Origin: Triparma columacea
Lineage: Eukaryota; Sar; Bolidophyceae; Parmales; Triparmaceae
Direction of reading: 5' to 3'
DNA length: 37,731 bases
NCBI GenBank assembly: GCA_030267965.1
Contig: BRYA01001491.1
Location: forward strand, 5,684 to 43,414
Both the position numbers and the translations under genes were made by a program. The notes beneath the pieces were generated by a model. The model saw only the letters and a program-made list of their open reading frames with translations, was not told the DNA's origin and searched no databases. Shown piece by piece: positions 19,701 through 28,710 of the stretch. Position 1 is the stretch's first letter. Every line of letters starts with the position of its first letter.

Positions 19701-21371
19701 TTACAGACGTGACCTTCCTCCGAACTTCAAACGGAGAGCATCCTTAACAACCTTTCCACTCGAATTTCTCGGAAGCTCATCCAGCTGATAAAAACGCCTT
19801 GGCCTCTTGTAGCCGGCCAAGCCCCACCTTGATTTCAGGACAGATTTCAAGTCGGAGAGTCTCAATTTGCCGGCGGATGGTACCACGGCAATACAAACTA
19901 CCTCTCCCCTGGCAGTATTTGGGTCCTCAAGGCCAAACGATGCACACTCACGCACTCCTAAGTCTGAGGTGAGCGGGGGGGGGGGGAGCAAAACGACGAG
20001 CCCGACGACCCCGAGTGCTTGTGTTAGTGCTTAAAACTCATCGTTTGACACCATGGGGTTTCCTTCGTCATCGCTCGAGTCATTAACTGGCTTCGCTCCT
20101 CGTCCATTCTCACCTAAAGCGCAACGTATGACCTCCCTCTCAACCTCCGCGCATACGACAGTCTCCCCGCCACTCCTCACGGTGTCGCTCGCTCGCCCCA
20201 CGAAACAAAATGTTGAAGATGGCGCGTGAAAATATCCCAAATCGCTCGTCAGAAGGAAATCGGAGGGTAGGTGAGGCTGGCAGCCAACGTAGCCGTCCAT
20301 TACATGAGGGCCCCTTGTCCCAATTACGCCCATTTCCCCATTGGGAAGGGGGGAGCCAGTTGGGGAGAATATACCGACTTCGATGTGCCTGCTGTAGGAG
20401 TTACCTATAGAGTTCGGGGGCGAGTTGGAGGGGGCAGGGAGAGGAAGGAAGGTTATGGAACTCGCGGCCTCAGTGCAGGCGTAAGTTTGGACTATCCTAG
20501 CATTGGGAAAGAGAGAGACGGCAACAGCTGTGGATTTCGGGTTGAGGGACGAGCCACCGACGAGGAGGAGCGTTATATTTTGGTTGGAGGGGGTTTGAGG
20601 AGGGAACTGGTTGAGCATAGAGGGTACAATTGCGAGGGCGTTGGTTGCAGGGGAAGGTAGAGGGGGGGGGGAGGGGATGGTGGGGGTAGAGGCGGGGGGG
20701 AGGATAAGGGATCCAGAGGAGAGGACTACGGATGGGGGGGATGCGGGGAGGGGATGAGAATTGAGGATCTTTGACATATTCTTCCGATAGAGTGGCTCAC
20801 CTATGCCAAGCATCGATATCAAGCCACCAACGTGGCACAATGGAATGTTTAGGTAGAGGGCAGTATCGGCGGCGTACGATGTTGGCGGGCAAGTCTTGGC
20901 AAAACTCTGGAAGAGCACAGACCGAAGGGAGAGCTTTACACCCTTGGGTTTTCCAGTTGTTCCGGAAGTAAACAGGACGATTGCAGGTGGAAGGGTATAG
21001 GAGGAAGAGAGGGAAGAGGAGAAGGGGGGAGGAGCTTCGTGGGTAGACGCCGCCAGCTTGCGGAGAGACCTGAGGAAGGCAGGGGAGGGGGGGGAAGGGG
21101 GAGAGGGGGGGACATAAACACTGCAAATTTGAGAGGGAAGCGAACGAACATCCTCGTGATATAGTATCACCGAAGATGTGTCGTCAACGGGGCATAGAGA
21201 ACGGATCGCATGGAGAATCTCAGTGGAGGACCAACGAGGGTTTAGGAGAATTAAGGAGAAGGAGGAGGAAGGTTGGTTGATGGCATAATCGAGAGTTTTC
21301 AATATTATATTGATCGTGGCATGAGTTGGTGAACGGGATGGGAGGTAAAAATGCAGCTTTGACGGGGTCAT
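19701..21371 (-). CDS. menE: o-Succinylbenzoate-CoA ligase (MenE/AAE14-like) with C-terminal SRL
   Basis: Acyl-adenylating enzyme that activates OSB to OSB-CoA, the substrate of MenB. Two exons, 21371-20114 and 19963-19701, join in frame (CAL-D-LGVRECASFG) across a 150-nt intron, giving about 506 residues. Visible ANL-superfamily motifs are the P-loop LFTSGTTGKPKGVK near residue 133, LYLNIPLCHVGGLISM, LVGGSSLN, VQTYACTEAASS (A5), TSDLGYF, GRASDTVRSGGETV and the C-terminal lysine region PRNSSGKVVK. The last residues GRSRL end in SRL, which fits the PTS1 consensus. The N-terminus is short: about 60-80 residues usual in MenE/AAE14 ahead of LNPRWSSTE are missing or replaced, so an upstream exon may exist. 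Plain Pro/Ser-rich insertions occur around residues 88-125 and 205-235. Convergent with the DUF6492 gene; divergent from the DUF1995 gene across an AT-rich island. Confidence 0.88.
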
Positions 21372-22051
21372 TTTTACACAGCACTCGTTGTTGCCTCTTG
21401 TAGCATGGGTCAGAAGTTAGCAGAGGAGGAGTATGGTGGGAAATATAGATATACAGGGGGGAAATATCGTCCTTCAGATGTTCAACAGCTTTAGTGGATA
21501 GGCAATAATGGTCGTTAATGAACAAAATGATCGTCAAAAATTATTTTCTGTACTATACAGTTTTTGAACACAATGAAATTCCACAAACTATTTATTAGAT
21601 ACAATTACAATATAGAGACAATTAAGTACTTTTAAAAGCATTTTCAAAATACAAAAATATTTCGACTATTTGATCATCGATTTCAATTATAGGTGCTGTA
21701 TATAATTATAATATAATTTAAAGCAAAAAACTGAATCTAAAATTCCAAATAAATAAATCGTATCAAGTTGTAATATCAGATTTATTAAAAATACAAAATC
21801 AGATATCATCGATTAGCTTGAATAATTAACATACACAATATTATGCAAATAATGATTATTGAATTTCAAAAACTAAACTAGCCGTCTTCAAGAAGAAAAC
21901 AAATCTTGGGCGGCCGTTTCCTCCCTTTGTCCGTTCCTCTGCGGTCATCATATCACTAGTTCTGATTTGTATAGCTAATAAATCTCGTTTGAACTGAGTA
22001 CTATTCCGTCTTCTGCGTTCTGGATCACAATTTCTGTACATTCTCGAAAGA
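21372..22051. promoter_or_regulatory. Divergent intergenic region with an AT-rich island
   Basis: 680 bp between MenE (-) and the DUF1995 gene (+). From about 21530 to 21880 the DNA is almost only A and T with long A- and T-tracts, in strong contrast with the roughly balanced surroundings. It must hold both promoters. Similar low-GC stretches act as centromere or replication elements in some diatoms, but this one is shorter than those. No gene is visible. Confidence 0.5.
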
Positions 22052-24252
22052 ATGATGTCGATCTCCTTCCTCTCTTTCATCTCAATTTTCTTCCTCATTT
22101 CATTCCCTAAAGTTATTTCGTTTGGTCCTGGTACCATTCAGCGGGTTTCTTCGCCACGAGCTACTGCGTTCCCCTGGATTTCTTATCCTGTCAATTTAAC
22201 CCCTCCAACGTCAACCAAACTCTTTGCTGCTGATGATGAGATCCCTCTCAACAACGACGAAGATAATGATGCGAATGAAATGGAGAGGGTGAAGCACGAC
22301 TTGGATATATTGGAGACCCGGCTTCGCAACTTGGAGGCATTGACAGCTTCCCAGCAAGTGGACCTGAGGAAGTTGAAGAATGAGAATGACGAGTTGGTGT
22401 TGACTCTGCGCAAGTTGTCAGAGTTAATAGACGTGTTGAAGGATGCTGGTTTGACTGGCAGTAATATTAGGAGCAACGTAAAGCGCCCTCGATCCGGGGT
22501 GGGTAGGCTGGGTGATGAGGATGAGGATGAGGAGGAGGAATACTACCTAGTGGATGATGTAGACTCTGATTCGTCTCCAATGTTGTACGAGTATGAGTAT
22601 TTCGACGACGAGGAAATTTTTGGGTCGGCTCCGTCGTCGGTTATTGAAGCGGCTGATTCCGCAGGGGCTGCCATCCTTGCTGCCATGCTAGCTGGGCAGC
22701 GCCGCATGTTGGTGGATGTTCGTGATGCTGAGTTGACCAACAACCCCGAGGTTCTCGCTCAGTTCGTGGAACTTTCGGTTTTGCCCGTTGCAGCAGGCTT
22801 GGAGGGTTTGAATGCCGAGCGTAATCGCGTCAAGATTGTGTTCCCCACAGTTTCCCAGCTGCTAGAGGTGAGTACGGTCAAGAGGTGGAGCAACCTTATA
22901 ATTTTAGCACTAACGCGAGAAAACTCTCACGCGCGCAGTACCGTAAGCTCTCGGCCCTTGCCGCCCCCGATGTCGTCGCCCTTGGTACTCTCAACTTTGG
23001 TTCGTTAGAGGATCCCGACGCGCTCGTTGTAGTTCTAGGTAAGAATAGCGCCGCTTCTTCGAATGGTGCGGGTCTTTCGCAAGCTGCACGCTCGCCACAC
23101 ACTTCAGACACTTACCCAACCCTTCGCCCCTCCACCCGCTCCTCCCGCTCCCCCCTCCTCCCGCTCCCCCCTCCTCCCCTAGCCCCCTCCCCCGACACTG
23201 AGGAATTCGAGATGATGATTGACATTTTGAACCCCAGCGATCCCTCGCTGCAAATCACTCAGCCGATTGTCGTTCTCAACCACCACATGGATGGCTTCAT
23301 GAACCTCCCCGATCCCATATGCAACTGGGAAATTGTGTACCACCTTCGCCTCCTGTCCGTTCAGTACCTTGCAATGAAGGAGGACGAGGAGACCGATCTA
23401 GAGGAGGACGTCTCTCAGGACACCGCCCTCGAAGCGGCAGCTCAAGACGAGGAAATTGCCCCCCCTGCCATTAGTGAGGAGGAGGTGAGAACGAGAACGG
23501 GCAAGAAGCGAAGCGCAACAAATCTAAACACCAACGCACACACTCATCCCTTTCCACCCGGTTCGCTTCGCTCGCTACACTCACAGAAGGTGAACCCCGT
23601 AACAGAACTGATCGACGACGCTGTCCTCGACGATGTGGCCTACGAGTCTGCCGCCCAGGAGCAGGCTGCCCTCCTAAACTCGACCACTGTGCCCGGCCAG
23701 ACTAGGGCCATGGTCATTCGTGCTTACCCTCGCCCTTGGCATGTTTTTGTTGACGTTTCCGCCGACGAGGAAACGGACTTTGAGGTTGCCCAGACGTTTG
23801 TCTCTCAGCCCACTCAGGATGAGGTAAACGCGGCGATTATTGAGTGCCTAGAGGGCAGCGAGATGCAGGTAAGAAAGAAAGGGCTAAGGTGAAGTGCAAC
23901 TGATGACTGATGACAATTCCAATCATTAACGCAATCCTTCTGTCATTTGCTTCGTTCCTTCCCGCAGGATGAGTTGGTAGCGAGGGAAATGAAGGAGGCC
24001 CTGGAGAGTGGGCAACTAGATGGGGTGGCTGCTCGCTTGATGAGATCCCAGGAGTTAAGCGATTTCGATGAGGACGGCGACGAGTTTCCTGTTCCGATTG
24101 GGGTCGAGTTCCCTGGGAGTACTGAGAGGGAGACCAAGGAGTTGTTCATGTCAAACGACAACGATGCGATCGAAGACGACGACGATGACGACCACGACGA
24201 CGACGACGGAGACGACGAAGCCAAAAAGAGAGACGACGGCGGCAATAATTAA
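22052..24252 (+). CDS. Plastid-targeted DUF1995-domain protein
   Basis: Five exons, 22052-22867, 22939-23038, 23183-23484, 23587-23868 and 23968-24252, join in frame to about 594 residues. The N-terminus is a signal peptide (MMSISFLSFISIFFLISF) followed by KVISFGPG, an ASAF-like cleavage site with Phe at +1, as in bipartite presequences of secondary red plastids. A short coiled coil lies near residues 80-130. The DUF1995 fold covers roughly 210-490: AAILAAMLAGQRRMLVDVRD, YRKLSALAAPDVVALGTLNFG, TQPIVVLNHHMDG and a C-terminal AMVIRAYPRPWHVFVDVS. Acidic inserts interrupt it, and the tail is a run of Asp and Glu. DUF1995 proteins occur in plastid-bearing organisms and cyanobacteria and have no settled biochemical function. 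The intron before exon 4 contains inverted GCGAAGCG/CGCTTCGC. Confidence 0.8.
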
Positions 24253-24351
24253 TAACATTTCTATGAAAAACACTGTAAGCGACATCATTATTTCTGTAAA
24301 GAGTCCAGACACCGTATTTTTTGCCACCTCATACCTTCCTCCTCCTATCGC

Positions 24352-25805
24352 TTACCACTCGTCGGTCACAATCTTCAAGTCCACAAAACTGAAGGCGGAC
24401 CCTGCCATAAGGCCAGCGCTAAGGAAGAAAATCATGACGTTGCCTGCAAGCTCTTGGTCCTCGGGCGACACCAGTTGTGGCCCGAGCATCATACACAAAC
24501 TGCTTATGTACCCGTTGGAGAGCGCAAAGAAAAACATGAAGAGCATAGGGAGGAAGTCATCGTCGAACACAATCGCAAGCCGCGTGCCGCTCACGTTGCA
24601 GAGAAGAAAGAGAGGAAAGAAGATGACGCGTGCGATGCAGCCTAAACTGAGGAGGCGCTTTAAATTGTTCTTGTTTTCTATCGGGAATAGCCCAGCCAAA
24701 GACCTCCCAAGGAAGTCGAACCCGTTGAACAAGAGGAAGCCAAAGGGTACGAAAAGGTCATTGAAGAATCTGTTCGAGGTTTCGCACTTCTGGGTGCTCT
24801 CGATCTTGCTCGTGATGGTAGGGAAGAGGGCCAGGGTGACATTGAAAACGAAGAACACGCTGAATGCAGGCGTGGAGAGGGTTTTGATGACCCTCCCAAC
24901 CCTGCCACTCTCGCCCTCAACCTCGGCGTCGCTGTCAAGGAGCGGAGCATCCATCTCTTCGGTGGCGTCCGTGTCGGTTGACGCAGCCTTGGCACGGTAG
25001 TACTGGGTGATGGGGAGCCTGTCTAGTATAATGTAGCCTCCGATACAGCCCAGGAGGACGATGCAAGCTATCGTGAAGTAAGAGAACGCGGCCCAGTCGG
25101 TTGAGTAGGCCTTGCAGTTCTCAGAAGCGTCGTCGTCACCGGCGGAGCACCCATCGTCGGCGCTGGCCCCAAGCGTGGTAAGGATCGAGGTCAAGCTCAC
25201 GATCAACCCAGCGAGGCCCTGCCCGCTCATTAGGGCCTGGGTGCAGTTGGGGGGGAACATTCCCGCCAGCCCGAATACCCCGCCACTCATGAGGGCCGTG
25301 CAGACACCGACAATAGCAAGGGAGAAAAGGGTGTAGTAGAAGAGGAAGTCGGCGGAAATTCCGTCAACCAGGACGAGGATGGCAGTCACGAAAAAGACAA
25401 CGGAGTAGATAGCGAGTGGAGTGATGACCTGGTTGGGTGGGGGATGAGGGTGAGGGTGACAGGGGGATGGGGGAGTAGAAATATTGCACTGCTCTTCTCG
25501 CTGACACTTCCTCTCCTCGATGTCCTCCTAGCTCTCACCTGCTTCCACCCGAACTTGACACAGCAGGCCAAGGCCGCGACCTCGGTGACATTGAAGGCCA
25601 CAGAGAAGAAGGCGAGGTAGTCCTCCTCCCTAGAAGTCCCGCAGAAGCGAGCACTGAAGTAGGACGTAGCGTTGATGAAGGCGTTCCAAGGGAAAAGAGT
25701 GCCCAACCCCATCATGAAGAAAATAGGGTATGTGAGGTGCTCCCCGGAGACGCTAGGGTCAGGCCGCTGAAGACCATCAGACCCAAGACCCATCTTTCCT
25801 GCCAT
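24352..25805 (-). CDS. Equilibrative nucleoside transporter (ENT/SLC29 family)
   Basis: Two exons, 25805-25539 and 25428-24352, join in frame (GWKQ-VITPL) to about 447 residues, the normal ENT length. The first in-frame ATG is at 25805; the frame is open farther up but has no ATG. Family features are FFMMGLGTLFPWNAFINATSYF in the first span, GVFGLAGMFPPNCTQALMSGQGLAG in the middle, GFDFLGRSLAG around span 8 and ALSNGYISSLCMMLGP near the end. About eleven hydrophobic spans and a large loop with acidic residues between spans 6 and 7 are visible. It would move nucleosides or nucleobases across the plasma or an organellar membrane; the substrate cannot be told. Converges with the DUF1995 gene, with stops about 100 bp apart. 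Confidence 0.9.
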
Positions 25806-26262
25806 CGTATCCTCCTCCGAAGTCTCCGATTCCCTTCCAGATTCCTTTAAAACCAATTCAATCTCCTCGTCCACCTTAGATTTGACAGAAGTGCTGCCTC
25901 TGCGATTGATTTTAGTCACTATACTGTTACAGAAGAGATTGAACAATATTCTTCTTACACGCGTTAATAGCTGAAGATATTGGATAAAATAGAGGGGTAG
26001 GATTTTGTGGTTGGTTGTGGTTGGTTCTTTTGCGACGCCACTTTTGAAGAAATGTGTTTCAAGTAAACAGCTTCGGTGGAAATAGATCAAGTTTCAGAAT
26101 GTCAAGTAACAAAATAAGACGAAAGATACAAAAGTGAGCCCTGTTACGAATACAATAGAAAAATAAACGCTCACAAAAGTTTGGCTTCCTTCCACCCAAA
26201 ATTGATCAACAATTTTTATCTAAAGCAAGGTGGAAGAACCATTGATCAACGACAACGACGAG
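25806..26262. promoter_or_regulatory. Divergent intergenic region (ENT / WS-DGAT)
   Basis: 457 bp between two divergent starts. Moderately AT-rich toward 26090-26220. The frame continuing upstream of the ENT ATG is open but without Met, so it is treated as leader. No other gene is seen. Confidence 0.35.
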
Positions 26263-27875
26263 ATGGGAGGCAAAGGAAGCAAGGTATGTTTCACGTCTGA
26301 AGATTATTTTGGTCAATGATGCTTGTGTATTTAAAAATCTATGATTCAACGAACAACCCCGATCTTCGATCTTCCAGAAGTCGGCCCCAAATGATCCATC
26401 AAAGCACTCCCTATCATTTTTACTTCGTCCACACATCCCCCTACTAATGCATCACCCTCCATCACCCTCAAACGCAGTATGAGGCTCCCTCGGGGATGAG
26501 TAAGAGGAAGATGTCCTTCACTTCTGCCTCGATGGCCTTTGGTGCCTGGCCTGAGAAAGTTGCGATGTGCGAGCCTACTATCAACGCCACCCTCTACTTC
26601 GACGAGTGCCCCAGCGTCGAGGGCCTCGTTCCCCTCTGCCAGGTGATATCGAGCTACGAGAGGTGTGCCGGGATCCCTGAGGGCACTCCTGGGAAGGCAG
26701 ACTGGAGGATAAAGTATGTGGACTTTGACCCCAAGGACATGATCAGGACCATCGAGGTTAAGGACGACGACGAGGCGCACAAGGCCATAGAAGGGTTATT
26801 GCACGATAGCACCAGGAACAAGGGTCTCCCTTGGTGGGAGATTGTGAGGATTGAGGCGCCCAAGGGCAAGGCAAAGTCTGCCATTGTCATCAGGATTGAC
26901 CACGTTATCGGAGATGGTATCAGCCTTGTGAACCTCATGGAGCAGATCTTGACGGACATTGACGGCAAGAAATTGGATGAGATTGTCCCTGCGTCAATGG
27001 CCAAGAAGTTCAACCGTAAGCTCTCCTTTGGGCAGAAGTTCTGCCAATTCTTCAAGATCATCTACAACTTCTTCGTAGTCCTTTCTTTGCCCGTCGGCAA
27101 GTTCGACACAAAGACGGCCTTCCGCGCCAACATGGGGAAAAATATGGTCTACACCTGGAAGAGGAGCCTGGTCCGTTTCGAGACTGTCCCTCTCGAATAC
27201 CTCAAGAACCTAAAGAAGGAGGGAGGCGTCACCCTCAATGATGTCATGTTTTCCTGCCTAGGAGGGGCCATCAGGAGGTACAACCTCGCCAACGACTGCG
27301 CCGTCACCACGACCAAGAAGAACATAACATGCCGTGCCCTCATGCCCATTGCTTTCCCCAGGCCCAACGTCGACAAGAACGACAAGACGGCCATCCTCCG
27401 CAACAAGTGGGTCTTCGTCTCAGCGGACTTTGGCGTCGGCCAGGGCGATTGCATCGAGAGGCTCAGGTACATCAACAGACAGATGAACGGAATCAAAAAT
27501 AGCCCCCTCGCCGGAGTCCAGCTCGCCGTCCAGGAGTCAATCCCCCCCAAGCTCCCCCTTAACGCCGGTCGCCAGACAGTATTCGACACTTTCTGCAGGC
27601 ACTCCATAATCTTTTCCAACGTTCCCGGAACTGAGAAGGTCGTCAAGTTCGGAGGGAAGGAGGTCACTGGCGTACAGATGTACTTCAACAACCTCCTCCC
27701 TCAGGTGGGGATCTTGAGCTACCGTGGGAACGTCTTCATGAACATGAACATTGACACGGAGGCCATACCGGGGTCGGAAATGATGCCCGTGTACTTTGCG
27801 AGGGAGATGGTCGAATTGAGCGAGAAGCTCGGCATTGAGGCACCCCTTAATTTGATCGAGCGAGCCAAGATGTAG
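26263..27875 (+). CDS. WS/DGAT-like acyltransferase with a micro-exon encoding a myristoylation-type N-terminus
   Basis: Bifunctional wax-ester synthase/diacylglycerol acyltransferase family; makes neutral lipids from acyl-CoA. A 21-nt first exon (26263-26283, MGGKGSK) is spliced over a 194-nt intron (GTATGT ... AACGCAG) to 26478-27875 (YEAPSGMSKRKMSF...), total 472 residues. The catalytic motif appears as IDHVIGDGISL near residue 147; the first His of the usual HHxxxDG is Asp, while the second, catalytic His and the DG are kept. TLNDVMFSCLGGAIRRY, IIFSNVPG and the C-terminal DUF1298 part complete the family pattern. MGGKGSK matches the N-myristoylation consensus (Gly2, Ser6, Lys7), suggesting membrane attachment. 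A start at ATG 26496, without exon 1, is the alternative. A hydrophobic patch (KIIYNFFVVLSLPVG) may touch the membrane. Confidence 0.88.
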
Positions 27876-28572
27876 CGTGTGCCCGGAGTAAGAGGCCGAG
27901 GGTGTCGGGAAGGTAGGTGTGTTGACGGGGAGGGGGGAGTTGCCATTTACGCCACACTGTCGATCCTCCTCGTTCGCTCCTTTCGACGTGTCCGTACGAA
28001 AAACCGGTTTTTACTAGGCCTTCGCTCCCTCCCGTTTTTGGACGGGGGAACTTTTCCCATGAGCAGAAAGTTTTCCTAATAACCGAATAGCAAACCAATC
28101 CCCCTCTTCCCCCCGGCGATCGGCGCTGTCAAAGCGTTCCGTCGGAGGGGGGGGGGACCGACCTCACTCTAAAGGGAGCAGGCCGATCTTCACCCATGAT
28201 CTGGCACGCTGGGAGATTATGACGGTGACAATCTATTCCCCCCCCTAACTTCGTTTAGAATAAAAAACCAAACCGTGCTAACACCCCCGCTTTCCTTCCT
28301 TCGCGTTGTTCCTCCTAGGGGTGTGGGAGGGAGGGTGGGGTAAATGGAACATATATTTCTGCAGACCGGGGGGGGGGGGGGGACCATCAACCTCACAAGG
28401 CACGTCGTACCCACATAGACGGGGGGGGGGGGAAGGTAACTAGGGCCGTCCGAATCGAAACCAATTAAACACCTTAGTTGGGCCAATGTCTTTTCATGTT
28501 TTTTTCTCCTCTTCTCTCCATATTTTTATTTTTTTGATTAAATGAAATCATCCTTCTCCAATATCCAATATT
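27876..28572. other. Intergenic region with homopolymer G runs and a palindrome
   Basis: About 700 bp with no convincing coding frame. It contains a perfect 14-bp palindrome AAAAACCGGTTTTT at 27999-28012, about 125 bp after the WS/DGAT stop, and several long G runs (near 28147-28156, 28368-28382 and 28421-28432). T-rich DNA at 28498-28545 leads to the promoter of the next gene. Confidence 0.5.
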
Positions 28573-28710
28573 AGCACCTACACGACACTTCTGCCTAAGT
28601 GGAGTACTTTTAAGGCTTTGTTGATAAGTTTTACATCGTAATTTGCCGCTATAAACTTACACTTGGGGTAGGTTCGCTCAAAAATGGAATCACAATCAGA
28701 GGCACAATCG
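28573..28710 (+). promoter_or_regulatory. Shared promoter/5'-leader/N-terminus module, copy 1
   Basis: From AGCACCTACACGACAC to the ninth codon of the ankyrin-MYND gene this segment is nearly identical to 30068-30204. Shared blocks include GGAGTACTTTTAAGGCTTTG, CATCGTAATTTGCCGC, TATAAACTTACACTTGG and CTCAAAAATGGAATC. TATAAACTTACACTTGG lies 30-50 bp before the ATG and may hold the core promoter. Confidence 0.85.

Noticed and set aside
21220..21537. Minus-strand frame of 105 residues overlapping the MenE start
   Set aside because: Different frame from MenE, starts with TTG and shows no acyl-CoA ligase features, so it does not supply the missing MenE N-terminus.
25806..26090. 95-residue N-terminal extension of the ENT transporter
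   Set aside because: It would start with TTG and has no family similarity; the ATG at 25805 precedes the first conserved span at a normal distance.
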